Shown in pieces: positions 33,431-44,789 of a DNA stretch of 64,000 nt. The stretch comes from Bifidobacterium merycicum DSM 6492. Its GTDB lineage: Bacteria; Actinomycetota; Actinomycetes; Actinomycetales; Bifidobacteriaceae. Position numbers and translations under genes: made by a program. How positions within the stretch are numbered: position 1 is the first letter of the stretch; every line of letters starts with the position of its first letter. Location: contig NZ_FQTX01000002.1 in NCBI RefSeq assembly GCF_900129045.1, positions 124,001-188,000 of the forward strand, given 5' to 3'. The notes beneath the pieces are model-generated. The model was not told the DNA's origin, did not search any database, and was given only the letters and a program-made list of their open reading frames with translations.

Positions 33431-33459
33431 GGGGTGTGTGCCGGTGAGGTGCACACCCC
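33431..33459 (+). terminator. hairpin downstream of pheT
   Basis: GGGGTGTG (33431-33438) is inverted as CACACCCC (33452-33459), followed by ATTGGGTAT. The stem is short and GC-rich without a U-run. Termination of pheST is plausible. Confidence 0.45.
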
Positions 33460-33540
33460 ATTGGGTATCGTGAGACGTTGCGAACGTTGCGTTGGATATT
33501 GCGTTGAACGATGCCACGCTCGAAAAGCAGGTACATAGGT

Positions 33541-34266
33541 ATGGATGATCAGAAGCAGTCTGAGTACGGGCAGACCAATCAGCCGCAGTACGGGGCCATG
33601 TCCGGGCAATACCCGGGGTACGATCCGTACCTGTACGGCAAGCCGGAACCGGAACAGCCGAAATCCGGCGACGCCGCTGCACAGGGCAACCAGGGCAATG
33701 CCCAGCCCATGGGCGCGCAGCCGTACGCCGGTCAGGGCCAGCAGGGGCAGCCGTACAATCCGTACGGTCAGCAGAATCCCTACGGGCAGCCCGGCCAGCA
33801 GAACCCGTACGGTCAGCAGCCCAATTCATATGGTCAGCCCAACCAGTACAACCCATATGCACAGCCCAACCAGTACAACCCATATGCACAGGCGCCCCAG
33901 CAAGGTCAGCAGCCCAACGGCATGCCGATGCTCCAGTATTTCAATCCCGACGACCCCCAACAGAACCCGTTCTACGGGCATTGGGACTCGTACGCGATCG
34001 TCGCCTTCGTCTGCTCGATCCTGTTCTCCATCCCGGTGCTTCCCGCGGTCATCGGCATCCTGTCGCTGGCTCGTACCAAGCGTCTGCATATGCGCGGCCG
34101 TGGGCTCGCCATCGCAGCCATCATCATCAACGTGCTGACCACGCTGCTGCAGGCCTACCTGCTGATCAAGGGCATCAACATCAACGATTTGTATTCGCAG
34201 ATGCTCAACATGTATTCCGGCGGCGGCACCGGCGGCGGCTCGGGCGACGGTTCGATCTCCGCATAG
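33541..34266 (+). CDS. DUF4190-like membrane protein with a Pro/Gln/Tyr-rich repeat N-terminus
   Basis: 241 residues. ATG 33541 follows AGGT; the ten codons upstream are unlikely. Residues 1-135 are low complexity, built of NPYGQ / QYNPYAQ repeats, including an exact QPNQYNPYA duplication. Two membrane segments (YAIVAFVCSILFSIPVLPAV and a second) with a short basic loop ARTKRLHMRGRGLAIA follow, the DUF4190 pattern, then a Gly-rich tail. Such proteins are common in Gram-positives as small membrane proteins with unstructured cytoplasmic tails. Function is unknown. It is a single gene between pheST and the arginine operon, with its own terminator. Confidence 0.75.
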   Translation: MDDQKQSEYGQTNQPQYGAMSGQYPGYDPYLYGKPEPEQPKSGDAAAQGNQGNAQPMGAQPYAGQGQQGQPYNPYGQQNPYGQPGQQNPYGQQPNSYGQPNQYNPYAQPNQYNPYAQAPQQGQQPNGMPMLQYFNPDDPQQNPFYGHWDSYAIVAFVCSILFSIPVLPAVIGILSLARTKRLHMRGRGLAIAAIIINVLTTLLQAYLLIKGININDLYSQMLNMYSGGGTGGGSGDGSISA

Positions 34267-34311
34267 CTTCGATACGCACTTGCATGACTGCGTGCGGTCA
34301 TGAAACGATTC

Positions 34312-34360
34312 GGCGGGTTCTGTGATATTTCCATCGCGGAACCCGCCTTCGTCGTTTTTT
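34312..34360 (+). terminator. intrinsic terminator
   Basis: GGCGGGTTC (34312-34320) is inverted as GAACCCGCC (34339-34347), followed shortly by TTTTTT (34355-34360). It ends transcription of the DUF4190-like gene before the arg promoter. Confidence 0.85.
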
Positions 34361-34462
34361 GTCGGCCGATGTTGGTTCGGCATTGACATGGCGTAGGTGC
34401 TTGCACAGATGACGGGACGATGGCGTTTCGGACGAATGATCACGAAGCGAAACGCGGAGGAT

Positions 34463-34498
34463 TGCATAATTATGCATTAGTCTGTATATCACTGTATG
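34463..34498 (+). promoter_or_regulatory. ArgR operator (two ARG boxes) before argC
   Basis: A perfect palindrome TGCATAATTATGCA (34463-34476) is followed by CTGTATATCACTGTATGC (34482-34499). These resemble two adjacent ARG boxes. The distance from TGCATAA to CTGTATAT is 19 bases, identical to the argG operator at 41013. argR lies in the same operon, so autorepression by ArgR with arginine is expected. Confidence 0.75.
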
Positions 34499-34532
34499 CT
34501 CAGGGGGAGTTACCTAGTCAAAGGATATAAAT

Positions 34533-35627
34533 ATGGCGAAATACACGGTTGCCGTGGCCGGTGCTACGGGTTATGCGGGCGGTGAGGCATTGCGCATCCT
34601 CGCGGCCCATCCGAATTTCGAGGTGACCTGCGTGGCCGGTCATTCGTCCGTGGGCGAATCCATGGCGAAGCATATGCCGCACATTCCGCAGCTGGCCGAT
34701 CTGGTTGTGGAAGACACCACTCCCGAAGTGCTCAACGGCCATGATGTCATCATCCTCGCCCTGCCGCACGGCGCTTCCGGCAAACTCGCCTCGCAGCTCG
34801 ATCCCGAGGCCGTCGTCGTCGACCTGGGCGCCGACCACCGTCTTGAGGAGCAGAGCGCCTGGGATGCTTTCTACGGCGGCGACTTCTACGAGCATTGGAC
34901 TTACGGCATGCCCGAGCTGATCGTCGGCACGGACGAATCCGGTAACTATCTGCGTCAGAGGAGCGCCCTGCCGGAAACCAAGCGCATCGCCGGCCCCGGC
35001 TGCAACGTCACCGCCACCACGCTGGCCATGCAGCCTGGCATCGCCCAGGGGCTCATCGAGCCGAAGAGCGTCGTGGCCGATCTGGTCGTAGGCTATTCCG
35101 GCGCGGGCAAGAACCTCAAACGCACCAACCTGCTCGCCGCCGAAGCGTTGCAGGCCGCATTGCCGTACGGTGTCGGCGGTACGCATCGCCATATTCCCGA
35201 AATCCTGCAGAACTTCGCGCATGCCGCCGGCAAGAGCGCCGCGGATGCGAAGGACTTCACCCTGAGCTTTACCCCGGTGCTCGCGCCCATGTCCCGCGGC
35301 ATTCTCGCCACGGTCAGCGCGACCATGACCGACAAGGCCAAGGCCATGACCGACGCCGAGATCCGTGAGGTTTGGACGAAGGCCTATGAAGGCCAGGATT
35401 TCATGGTTGTGCTGCCGGAAGGCACGCTGCCTTCCACCGGCAATATCATCGGCTCGAATGCCGCGCACCTGCAGGTGGTCACCGACCGCAATGCGGGCCG
35501 CATCATCGCGTTCGCCGCAATCGACAATTTGAACCGAGGCACCGCCGGTCAAGCGGTGCAATCCCTGAACATCGCCCTGGGCCTGCCCGAGGACCAAGGC
35601 CTCACCAAGATTGGAGTGGCACCGTGA
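34533..35627 (+). CDS. argC: N-acetyl-gamma-glutamyl-phosphate reductase
   Basis: 364 residues from ATG 34533, behind AAAGGA. NADP-binding GATGYAGGEALRIL begins the protein, and the catalytic Cys lies in AGPGCNVTATTLA. The enzyme reduces N-acetylglutamyl phosphate to the semialdehyde, the third step to ornithine. It is the first gene of argCJBDFR and its stop overlaps the argJ GTG by four bases. The protein carries extra loops compared with the 340-residue standard (for example TDESGNYLRQRSALPET), but all active-site elements are present. Confidence 0.95.
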   Translation: MAKYTVAVAGATGYAGGEALRILAAHPNFEVTCVAGHSSVGESMAKHMPHIPQLADLVVEDTTPEVLNGHDVIILALPHGASGKLASQLDPEAVVVDLGADHRLEEQSAWDAFYGGDFYEHWTYGMPELIVGTDESGNYLRQRSALPETKRIAGPGCNVTATTLAMQPGIAQGLIEPKSVVADLVVGYSGAGKNLKRTNLLAAEALQAALPYGVGGTHRHIPEILQNFAHAAGKSAADAKDFTLSFTPVLAPMSRGILATVSATMTDKAKAMTDAEIREVWTKAYEGQDFMVVLPEGTLPSTGNIIGSNAAHLQVVTDRNAGRIIAFAAIDNLNRGTAGQAVQSLNIALGLPEDQGLTKIGVAP

Positions 35628-36796
35628 GCATTACTTTCGCACAGGGCTTTTCCGCCGCAGGCGTCGAAGCCGGAATCTCTTCCGTGAAGGGCAAGAAGGA
35701 TCTCGCCCTCGTCGTCAACAACGGTCCGCTGAACGCGGCCGCAGGCGTGTTCACCTCGAACCGTTTCTGCGCGGCCCCCGTGCAGTGGTCCCGCAAGATC
35801 GTGGCGGATGGCGAACTGAAGGCCGTCATCCTGAACTCCGGCGGCGCGAACGCCTGCACCGGTGAACCCGGCTTCGCGCAGTCGAAGAAAACCGCCGAAA
35901 CCGTGGCCGAACTCGTCGGCTGCAACAGCACCGACGTCGCGGTGTGCTCTACCGGTCTGATCGGCGAACTGCTGCCGCTCGACAATGTGCTCGCCGGCGC
36001 GAAGCACGCTTATGAGGCTCTTGCCAGCACCGCTGAAGCCGGTGCCGACGCCTCGCACGCCATCATGACCACCGACACCAAGCCGAAGACCGTGGAATTG
36101 AACGGTTCCACCGGTTGGAAGATCGGCGGCATGGTCAAGGGCTCCGGCATGATCGCCCCGCAGCTGGCCACCATGCTGTGCGTGATCACCACCGACGCCG
36201 TGGTGTCCGCAGGCCAGATGCAGGCCGCCCTCGCCGTGGCCACCGACCATTCCTTCAACCGCATCGACGTGGACGGCTGCATGTCCACCAACGATACGGT
36301 GCTGCTGCTCGCCTCCGGCGCTTCGGGTGTCGAACCCGATCAGGACGAGTTCAACAAGCTCGTGCAGGAAGCCTGCGCTTCGCTCGCCCGCCAGATCGTG
36401 GGCGACGGTGAAGGCGCAAGCCATGATATCCGCATCACCGTCACCGGTGCCACCACCGAGGAGGCCGCACTCGCATGCGGCCGTGCGGTCGCCGCGTCGA
36501 ACCTGCTCAAGTGCGCCATCAGCGGCAACGACCCGAACTGGGGACGCATCGTCTCCTCCCTCGGCACCGTGCCCACCGAGGTCGCGCCCTACGATTCCAC
36601 CGCCGTGACCGTCGACGTCAACGGCGTGCGCATCTGCGAGAACGGCGGTGCCGGTCGCCCGCGCAGCGAGGTCGACATGACCCCGCGCGAGGTGCACATC
36701 GACATCGACCTGCATGCAGGCAGTGCCGAGGCGACCGTCTGGACCGACGACCTGACCAACGACTACGTGCACATCAACGCCGACTACGAAAGCTGA
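35624..36796 (+). CDS. argJ: bifunctional ornithine acetyltransferase / N-acetylglutamate synthase
   Basis: 390 residues from GTG 35624. The self-cleavage region is KGSGMIAPQLATMLCV, where ArgJ cuts before the nucleophilic Thr to form alpha and beta chains. The oxyanion-hole and substrate elements NGGLNAA-like (NNGPLNAAAGVFTSNRF) and NDPNWGRI are present. ArgJ recycles the acetyl group from N-acetylornithine to glutamate; whether it also uses acetyl-CoA cannot be read. No separate argA or argE is in the cluster, which fits the cyclic route. A gap of about 170 bases to argB holds a small dyad (GGATGT / ACATCC) and no gene. Confidence 0.95.
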   Translation: MSITFAQGFSAAGVEAGISSVKGKKDLALVVNNGPLNAAAGVFTSNRFCAAPVQWSRKIVADGELKAVILNSGGANACTGEPGFAQSKKTAETVAELVGCNSTDVAVCSTGLIGELLPLDNVLAGAKHAYEALASTAEAGADASHAIMTTDTKPKTVELNGSTGWKIGGMVKGSGMIAPQLATMLCVITTDAVVSAGQMQAALAVATDHSFNRIDVDGCMSTNDTVLLLASGASGVEPDQDEFNKLVQEACASLARQIVGDGEGASHDIRITVTGATTEEAALACGRAVAASNLLKCAISGNDPNWGRIVSSLGTVPTEVAPYDSTAVTVDVNGVRICENGGAGRPRSEVDMTPREVHIDIDLHAGSAEATVWTDDLTNDYVHINADYES

Positions 36797-36969
36797 TTCG
36801 CCCCACCCCGCGGCAACGCTCCGGTAGTACACCGGTAACGGCGGTCTGATGGGTGTTGTGAGACATAAAGCTCGGCCTACCGACCTGGAGGATGTCGAAC
36901 AACATCCACCGGACCGTCCAAGGGTTAGCCAATCACCGGCTGAACGATGAAACGAAACTAGGAAAGAAC

Positions 36970-37923
36970 ATGAGTGAATTAAAGGGACCCGGATTCCACT
37001 TCGACGTGCATACGGATCTGCGCGCCGATCAGAAGGCGGAAGTCCTTATCGAGGCGCTGCCGTGGCTTGAGGAGTTCGCGGGCCAGCGCATCGTCATCAA
37101 ATACGGTGGCAATGCCATGATCGACGAGCATCTCAAGGCATGCTTCGCCGAGGACATGGTGTTCCTGCGTCAGGTGGGCCTGCACCCGATCGTGGTGCAC
37201 GGCGGCGGACCGCAGATCTCCCAGATGCTCAAGGCGTTGGGCATCAAGTCCGAGTTCAAGGGCGGTTTGCGTGTGACCACGCCGGACGCCATGGATGTGG
37301 TGCGCATGGTCCTCACCGGTAAGGTTTCGCGCGAACTGGTGGGCCTGATCAACGCGCACGGCCCGTTCGCCGTGGGCCTGTCCGGTGAGGATGGCGGCTT
37401 GTTCTCCGCCATGCAGCGTCACCCCGTCATCGACGGCAAGCCTACGGATATCGGTCTGGTGGGTGACGTGGTGAGCGTGGATGCGTCCGCCGTGGAGGAT
37501 CTGGTGAGTGCCGGCCGTATTCCGGTGGTGTCTTCCGTCGCCCCGAATGAGGACGATGCCACGGAAGTGCTGAATGTGAACGCCGATTCCGCGGCTGCCG
37601 CATTGGCCGCCGCCGTGGGTGCGAGCAAGCTGGTCATTCTGACCGACGTGGATGGCCTGTATGCGGATTGGCCTGATCGCAGTTCGCTGATCGGCCGTAT
37701 CGGCGTGGAGACGCTGCGCGACATGCTTCCCGATTTGGAAAGCGGCATGAGACCGAAGATGGAGGCTTGCGTGCGTGCCATCGACGGTGGCGTGCCCAAG
37801 GCCCATATCATCGATGGACGCAAACCGCATTCCATCCTGAACGAGATATTCACTTCCGCGGGTATCGGCACGATGGTCGTGCCCGAGGACGGCATCGAAA
37901 TGAGGAGTTCCTATGAACGCTGA
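36970..37923 (+). CDS. argB: N-acetylglutamate kinase
   Basis: 317 residues. ATG 36970 follows AGGAAAGAA; a reading from 36892 has no site. Motifs of the amino acid kinase fold are [11 protein letters not shown] (ATP loop), [10 protein letters not shown] (acetylglutamate site) and [14 protein letters not shown]. It phosphorylates N-acetylglutamate, usually the arginine-inhibited step. An N-terminal helix of about 30 residues ([20 protein letters not shown]) of the kind linked to hexameric arginine-sensitive enzymes is present, so feedback inhibition is likely. It overlaps argD by 11 bases. Confidence 0.95.
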   Translation: MSELKGPGFHFDVHTDLRADQKAEVLIEALPWLEEFAGQRIVIKYGGNAMIDEHLKACFAEDMVFLRQVGLHPIVVHGGGPQISQMLKALGIKSEFKGGLRVTTPDAMDVVRMVLTGKVSRELVGLINAHGPFAVGLSGEDGGLFSAMQRHPVIDGKPTDIGLVGDVVSVDASAVEDLVSAGRIPVVSSVAPNEDDATEVLNVNADSAAAALAAAVGASKLVILTDVDGLYADWPDRSSLIGRIGVETLRDMLPDLESGMRPKMEACVRAIDGGVPKAHIIDGRKPHSILNEIFTSAGIGTMVVPEDGIEMRSSYER

Positions 37924-39193
37924 CACCACTGAGGGCTTGGATGTGCTCGGCCCCAACGACGGCAAGTGGCTGGGGGAGTACTCCCAGGTGCATATGAACG
38001 TGTTCGGCACGCCGTTGCGTGTGATGGATCACGGCGAGGGCACCCACGTGTGGGACGTGGACGGCAACCGTTATCTTGATTTTCTGGCGGGCATCGCCGT
38101 CAATTCGCTTGGCTACGCGCATCCGGCGTGGGTCAAGGCGGTTGGCGAGCAGGCCGCGAAGGTTGCCCATGTGAGCAACTATTTCGCGTCCGAACCGCAG
38201 ATCGAGCTGGCTGCGAAGCTTATCGAATTGGCTGGCGCTCCGGAGGGTTCCCGCGTATACTTCGGCAATTCCGGTGCCGAGGGTAATGAGGCTGCCATCA
38301 AGATCGCCAAACTGCATGGTCGTACATTGGCTGCTGATGGTTCCGCCCGCATTGTCGCGCTGGTGAACGGCTTCCATGGTCGTACGCTGGGTGCGTTGTC
38401 GGTGACGTGGAAGCCCGCGATCCGCGAACCGTTCCAGCCGCTGCTGCCGAATGTCGAATTCGTGGAGGCCGGGGATGCCGAGGCGTTGAGGAGCGTGTTC
38501 GCCGCCACGGGTAAGGATGGCAAGGGTCCTGTCGCCGCGGTCATGATGGAGATGATCCAGGGTGAGGCCGGGGTGCGTCCGGTTGGCGCGGAGTTCGTCA
38601 AGCTTGCGCGTGAACTGTGCACCGAGAACAATGCCTTGCTGATCATCGATGAGGTGCAGACGGGTATTGGCCGTACCGGTTCTTGGTTCGCGTTCCAGCG
38701 TGAGGAGCTGTCGGGCGGTGTCACTCCGGATGTGGTCACGTTCGCCAAGGGTGTTGCGGGTGGCTTCCCGATGGGTGGCATGATCGCGTTCGGCGCGAAG
38801 GTCGCCGATCTGTTCACCCCCGGTTCGCATGGTTCCACGTTCGCCGGTAATCCGCTGGGTGCGGCGGCTGGCATGGCCACGTTGACCACCATTGAGGGCG
38901 AGCATCTGCTTGATAATGTCGAGGCGCGTGGCGTGCAGCTGCGTGAGGGCATTATGGCCACCGGTAATCCGCTGTATGAATCTGTGCGTGGCGCCGGCCT
39001 GCTTGATGCGGTGCAGTTGAGCCATCCGTGCGCTCATGCGGTGATGAACTGGTGCTTGGAGCGCGGTCTCATCGTCAACGCGGTGCGTGCCGATGCGCTG
39101 CGTTTCGCCCCGCCGCTGATCGTCAGCGAATCCGATGTCGAGGAGGCTTTGGCCATTCTCAAGGATGTTCCCGTCGATCTGCCCGACGACTGA
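37913..39193 (+). CDS. argD: acetylornithine aminotransferase
   Basis: 426 residues, PLP fold type I. ATG 37913 overlaps argB. Visible elements are the phosphate-binding [18 protein letters not shown], ring-stacking [13 protein letters not shown], cofactor Asp in [15 protein letters not shown], and the Schiff-base Lys in [15 protein letters not shown]. It converts N-acetylglutamate semialdehyde to N-acetylornithine with glutamate as amino donor. Slightly longer than average owing to N-terminal residues before [15 protein letters not shown]. It is a normal member of the operon. Confidence 0.95.
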   Translation: MNADTTEGLDVLGPNDGKWLGEYSQVHMNVFGTPLRVMDHGEGTHVWDVDGNRYLDFLAGIAVNSLGYAHPAWVKAVGEQAAKVAHVSNYFASEPQIELAAKLIELAGAPEGSRVYFGNSGAEGNEAAIKIAKLHGRTLAADGSARIVALVNGFHGRTLGALSVTWKPAIREPFQPLLPNVEFVEAGDAEALRSVFAATGKDGKGPVAAVMMEMIQGEAGVRPVGAEFVKLARELCTENNALLIIDEVQTGIGRTGSWFAFQREELSGGVTPDVVTFAKGVAGGFPMGGMIAFGAKVADLFTPGSHGSTFAGNPLGAAAGMATLTTIEGEHLLDNVEARGVQLREGIMATGNPLYESVRGAGLLDAVQLSHPCAHAVMNWCLERGLIVNAVRADALRFAPPLIVSESDVEEALAILKDVPVDLPDD

Positions 39194-39301
39194 TTGATAT
39201 CGTCAGGTCGGACTGTCCGGGTCCGGCCGGAATGGGTGGTGCGCGACATCGCCGTTGACATCGCGTACCGCCCGACACAACGTATAACGTAAGGAGATAA
39301 C

Positions 39302-40270
39302 ATGGCAACCCCCGAACTGCGCCATATGCTGCGCGATGACGATCTGAACCACGAGGAGCAGAAGCAGGTCCTGGAACTGGCCATCAAGTTCCATAAGGAT
39401 CGTTTCTACCATCGTCCGTTCGAAGGCCCGCAGGGTATCGCGGTGATTTTCGACAAGCCGAGCACCCGTACCCGTTCCAGCTTCTCCATTGGCGTCGCCG
39501 AACTTGGCGGCTATCCGCTGGTGATCGACAAGTCCGGTTCCCAGCTGGGCCGTGGCGAGCCGGTGGCCGATACGGCGCGTGTGCTTGACCGTATGGCGTA
39601 TGGCGTGGTGTGGCGTACGTTTGGTCAGGATAGTGTTGAGGAGATGGCGAAGTACAGTTCGCATCCTGTGGTCAACGCGCTGACCGATGAGTTCCACCCG
39701 TGCCAGATTCTCGCCGATTTCCAGACCATCGCCGAGCATCGTGGTGGTGTGGAGAATCTGAAGAACCAGACCATCGCCTATTTGGGTGATGCGGCCAACA
39801 ACATGTCGAACTCGTATCTGCTTGGCGGTGCCGTGGCTGGTATGAATGTGCGTGTGGCCGGTCCGTACGGTTATCTGCCTGATCCGGCGATCGTGGCTGA
39901 TGCCGAGGCCATCGCCGCTGAGAATGGTGGTTCCGTGCTGGTCACCACCGATCCGAAGGAGGCTGTGGCGGACGCCGACTGCGTGTTCACCGACACGTGG
40001 GTTTCCATGGGTGAGGAAGCCGAGTATGCTGTGCGTTCCAAGCCGTTCTGGGATTATCAGGTGAATGCGGATCTGATGGCGTTGGCCAAGGATGATGCGA
40101 TTTTCCAGCACTGCCTGCCCGCTTACCGCGGCAAGGAGGTCACCGCCGAGGTCATCGACGGCCCGCAGTCCGTGGTTTGGGATGAGGCCGGCAACCGTCT
40201 GCACGCGCAGAAGGCTCTGCTTACCTGGCTGGCTGGCAAGGCTCGCGGTGACGAAAGCCTGCTGGCATGA
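39302..40270 (+). CDS. argF: ornithine carbamoyltransferase
   Basis: 322 residues from ATG 39302, with AAGGAG seven bases upstream. Carbamoyl-phosphate loop [15 protein letters not shown], ornithine-binding [11 protein letters not shown], and the catalytic [11 protein letters not shown] are in order. It makes citrulline from ornithine and carbamoyl phosphate. About 110 bases without features separate it from argD, possibly allowing internal regulation. Its last codons overlap the ATG of argR (ATGA). Confidence 0.96.
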   Translation: MATPELRHMLRDDDLNHEEQKQVLELAIKFHKDRFYHRPFEGPQGIAVIFDKPSTRTRSSFSIGVAELGGYPLVIDKSGSQLGRGEPVADTARVLDRMAYGVVWRTFGQDSVEEMAKYSSHPVVNALTDEFHPCQILADFQTIAEHRGGVENLKNQTIAYLGDAANNMSNSYLLGGAVAGMNVRVAGPYGYLPDPAIVADAEAIAAENGGSVLVTTDPKEAVADADCVFTDTWVSMGEEAEYAVRSKPFWDYQVNADLMALAKDDAIFQHCLPAYRGKEVTAEVIDGPQSVVWDEAGNRLHAQKALLTWLAGKARGDESLLA

Positions 40271-40770
40271 GCGATCCCACACCGATGCAGCGTCCGACCA
40301 GCCGGGCCGCCCGGTTGAGCGCCATCGAACAGGCGCTGCTGACCCGTGTCATCACTTCGCAGGCGCAGCTTTCCAAGGTGTTGGCCGATGAGGGTATCGA
40401 GGTCACGCAGGCGACGTTGAGCCGTGATCTTGATGAGATGAACGCGTTCAAGCGTCGTCTGCAGGATGGCACCATGGCTTATGCGGTCGGGCATCCGGAG
40501 GGCGATGACCGTCCGTTGGATGGCAAGGTGCAGCAGCAGATGTCCCGTGCGCTTAACGGGCTGGTGACGTCCGTGGCCACGGCGAGGAATCTCATCGTGG
40601 TCCACACGCCTTCGGGTGCCGCCCAGTATGTGGCGTCCGTGTTGGATAAGCAGAATATCGACGGGGTGTTGGGCACCATCGCCGGCGACGATACGGTCAT
40701 GATGATCTGCGCCGATGATGACAGTGCCTCCGAACGCGCCGACTGGCTGCTGTCGTTGGCTTCCAAATGA
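40267..40770 (+). CDS. argR: arginine repressor ArgR
   Basis: 167 residues from ATG 40267, overlapping argF. The N-terminal winged HTH contains [20 protein letters not shown] and [14 protein letters not shown], the recognition region of ArgR/AhrC. The C-terminal hexamerisation and arginine-binding part contains [18 protein letters not shown], then [12 protein letters not shown]. It binds ARG boxes when loaded with arginine. The matching dyads upstream of argC (34463) and argG (41013) are its obvious targets, which makes the operon self-limiting. Confidence 0.95.
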   Translation: MSDPTPMQRPTSRAARLSAIEQALLTRVITSQAQLSKVLADEGIEVTQATLSRDLDEMNAFKRRLQDGTMAYAVGHPEGDDRPLDGKVQQQMSRALNGLVTSVATARNLIVVHTPSGAAQYVASVLDKQNIDGVLGTIAGDDTVMMICADDDSASERADWLLSLASK

Positions 40771-41012
40771 TGCCGGATGCCGTCTTGTGACGTCTTGTGT
40801 CGTCGGATGGCGTCGCATGTGAACCGGGCTGGTTTCGCAATGGTTTTTCCGTTCCGAAACCGGCCCGGTTCTGCATATGGCCGCGCATATGTGATGCCAT
40901 GCCGGAGGGGGAGTGCGTGCGACCGCTGTGAAACGGTACCGATTGGCGGATGCCGCTGGTTGTGTGCCGTGTTGTTCCTGTACGGTGAGGGGAATGAAAA
41001 TATGACACGCCG

Positions 41013-41048
41013 TGCATAAATATACGTAGCTCTGTATATACTTGCATA
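41013..41048 (+). promoter_or_regulatory. ArgR operator before argG
   Basis: TGCATAAATATACG (41013-41026) and CTGTATATACTTGCATAAG (41032-41050) align with the argC operator, again with 19 bases between TGCATAA and CTGTATAT. The operator ends about 25 bases before the argG start, so bound ArgR would cover promoter or early leader. Confidence 0.75.
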
Positions 41049-41073
41049 AGCTTTGTTCGTAGAAAGGGCAATC

Positions 41074-42312
<1,239 letters not shown>

Positions 42313-42358
42313 TCCGATCCATCCGGATCGGGTGACCGGCTCATCGCCGCACACGTAT

Positions 42359-42406
42359 GAAGGCCCCGTGGCCCATCCCCATACCGGGACGTGGTTCGGG
42401 GCCTTC
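42359..42406 (+). terminator. hairpin downstream of argG
   Basis: GAAGGCCCCG (42359-42368) is perfectly inverted as CGGGGCCTTC (42397-42406), followed by CGCACAAAACA. There is no U-run; the stem is strong. It separates argG from argH. Confidence 0.6.
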
Positions 42407-42517
42407 CGCACAAAACAAGGCAGCGAACGCCATCGAAGAGGCCCGTCACACGGGGCGCCATACTACGTGATGGGACGAGAACCGGCGTTTTCCCCTTCCA
42501 AGGTTAAGGTAAAAGGC

Positions 42518-43999
42518 ATGACTGAAAGCAACAACGAACATCTGGCCTTGTGGGGCGGCCGTTTCACCTCCGGCCCTTCCGCCGCACTGGCCAAACTCTC
42601 CAAGTCCACCCAGTTCGACTGGCGTCTCGCCGACGACGACATCGCAGGCTCCCGCGCCCACGCGCGTGCCCTCGGCAGAGCCGGCCTGCTCACCGACGAC
42701 GAACTCAACCGCATGGAGGCGGCGCTCGACGAACTGCAGCGTGCCGTCGACAACGGCACGTTCGCCCCCATCGAAGACGACGAGGATGAGGCCACCGCGC
42801 TTGAACGCGGACTCATCGACATCGCCGGCGACGAACTCGGCGGCAAACTGCGCGCAGGCCGTTCCCGCAACGATCAGATCGCCTGCCTCATCCGCATGTG
42901 GCTGCGCCGCCACTCCCGCGTGATCGCAGGCCAGCTCATTGACCTCATCAACGCACTGATCGAGCAGAGCGTGAAGGCCGGCAAGGCCGTCATGCCCGGC
43001 CGTACCCACATGCAGCACGCCCAGCCTGTGCTGCTCGCGCACCAGCTCATGGCCCACGTGTGGCCGCTGATCCGCGACATCCAGCGTCTGATCGATTGGG
43101 ATAAGCGCATCAACGCATCCCCGTACGGTTCCGGCGCACTCGCCGGCAACACCCTGGGCCTCGACCCGGAGGCCGTCGCCCGCGAGCTCGGCTTCGGCAC
43201 CGTGACCAGCAACTCCATCGACGGCACCGCAGCGCGTGATCTCGTCGCGGAATTCGCGTTCATCGCCGCCATGACCGGCGTCGACATCTCCCGCCTGTCC
43301 GAGGAGATCATCATCTGGAACACGCAGGAATTCGCCTTCGTCAAGCTTGACGACGCGTATTCCACCGGTTCCTCCATCATGCCGCAGAAGAAGAACCCGG
43401 ATATCGCCGAGCTTGCGCGCGGCAAGTCCGGTCGTCTCATCGGCGATCTCACCGGTCTCATGGCCACGCTGAAGGGCCTGCCCACCGCGTACGCGCGTGA
43501 CCTGCAGGAAGACAAGGAAGCCGTGTTCGATCAGGTCGACACCCTTGAGGTGCTGCTGCCGGCCTTCACCGGCATGGTCGCCACCATGCGCTTCGATACC
43601 GATCGCCTCGCCGCCGAAGCTCCCACCGGTTTCGCGCTGGCCACCGATATCGCCGAATGGCTGGTCAAGAACGGTGTGCCGTTCCGCCACGCGCACGAGC
43701 TTTCCGGCGCATGCGTCAAGATCGCCGAAGGCCGCGGCGTGGAGCTGTGGGATCTCACGGATGATGATTTCATCACCACGTTCGCCGCGTTCCTGCCCGC
43801 CGAAACCGCGCCGAAGGTGCGCGAAGTGCTGTCCAGCGACGGCTCCGTCGCCTCCCGTAACGGCAAGGGCGGTACGTCGTACGGCCGCGTGCGTGAGCAG
43901 ATCGCGGACGCCAAGCGCGCAACCGAGGAGCTCAAGGTATTCGCCGACTCCACCAGCGACGGCCCCGCCTACAAGGCGCCGGAAACGCTGGCACGCTGA
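42518..43999 (+). CDS. argH: argininosuccinate lyase
   Basis: 493 residues. ATG 42518 ([19 protein letters not shown]) is preceded by AAAAGG; the reading from 42332 runs through the argG terminator and is not supported. The superfamily signature [12 protein letters not shown] is present with the catalytic loop Ser, together with GRSRNDQ and the helper His in [11 protein letters not shown]. It releases arginine and fumarate. About 20-30 residues longer than many homologues owing to an acidic insertion ([13 protein letters not shown]). It is the last arginine gene in the block. Confidence 0.96.
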   Translation: MTESNNEHLALWGGRFTSGPSAALAKLSKSTQFDWRLADDDIAGSRAHARALGRAGLLTDDELNRMEAALDELQRAVDNGTFAPIEDDEDEATALERGLIDIAGDELGGKLRAGRSRNDQIACLIRMWLRRHSRVIAGQLIDLINALIEQSVKAGKAVMPGRTHMQHAQPVLLAHQLMAHVWPLIRDIQRLIDWDKRINASPYGSGALAGNTLGLDPEAVARELGFGTVTSNSIDGTAARDLVAEFAFIAAMTGVDISRLSEEIIIWNTQEFAFVKLDDAYSTGSSIMPQKKNPDIAELARGKSGRLIGDLTGLMATLKGLPTAYARDLQEDKEAVFDQVDTLEVLLPAFTGMVATMRFDTDRLAAEAPTGFALATDIAEWLVKNGVPFRHAHELSGACVKIAEGRGVELWDLTDDDFITTFAAFLPAETAPKVREVLSSDGSVASRNGKGGTSYGRVREQIADAKRATEELKVFADSTSDGPAYKAPETLAR

Positions 44000-44276
44000 T
44001 GTTCGACCGGTCGCATGGCATTACGGACTAGTCATGCGGCCGGCCGCAAAACATGGTCGACCCGCCGCCCGAACATTATCGCGCGGCAGGTCGGCTTATG
44101 GGCGCGTACAAGGGGAGCGTGCCCGACGGTCCTTCGCGAGGATGAGATGCTGAATCCCATGGCCTTGCGTTATGCGACCGGTTCATTCCATCGAATGAGG
44201 GCGTCCGGAACAATCCTGCAATACACTCGAACGCAGTACAACCCCAAAGTCCCGAAATCGTGAAGGAAGACGAACG

Positions 44277-44789
44277 GTGCTGACGAGAGTTCAAATCCAA
44301 CGGTTGGTCTACAGGCATGGTCGTGAAGTTTTCGAACATAGCCATATGGATATCGAAAGACGCTGCTACCAGCATGGCGCGGTGACGACGTTCGCGCATT
44401 CCGTGCGCGTCGCGTGCCTTGCGGTGTGGATGGCGGACCGTCTGCACCTGTGGCATCGCGTCGACCTGCATTCGCTGGTCAGGGCCGCACTGCTGCACGA
44501 CTATTTCCTATACGACTGGCACGACTGGGATAATGGCACGCACCGACTGCATGGCTTCACCCATGGTGGGGCCGCCCTGCGTAACGCGGTGCGGGACTTC
44601 CATCTCAACGCCATCGAACGTGACAGCATCGCCAAGCACATGTTCCCGATGACCCCGGTCCCGCCCAAATACATCGAAGGGTATCTGGTCACCATGGCGG
44701 ACAAGATCAGCGCGACCCGGGAGACGTTCTCCCGCGACCGTTTCAACAAACCGAGCTTGCGCAAGAACGCCGGGGAGGTGCACGTATGA
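44277..44789 (+). CDS. HD-domain phosphohydrolase-like protein
   Basis: 170 residues from GTG 44277, behind GAAGGAAG. Metal-binding His and Asp of the HD superfamily appear in order: FAHSVRVA, ALLHDYFLYDWHDW, THGGAALRN, IAKHMFPM and MADKISATRE. Small HD proteins hydrolyse phosphoester bonds in nucleotides or similar substrates; the substrate is not readable. The start codon of the CmpB-family gene overlaps its stop (ATGA), so the two are a coupled pair, an association seen in Firmicutes as well. Confidence 0.8.
   Translation: MLTRVQIQRLVYRHGREVFEHSHMDIERRCYQHGAVTTFAHSVRVACLAVWMADRLHLWHRVDLHSLVRAALLHDYFLYDWHDWDNGTHRLHGFTHGGAALRNAVRDFHLNAIERDSIAKHMFPMTPVPPKYIEGYLVTMADKISATRETFSRDRFNKPSLRKNAGEVHV

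Noticed and set aside
44000..44276. Short frame at 44015-44263 as a gene
   Set aside because: No ribosome binding site and unlike backbone proteins in composition. The 277-base gap is more likely leader DNA of the HD-domain gene.
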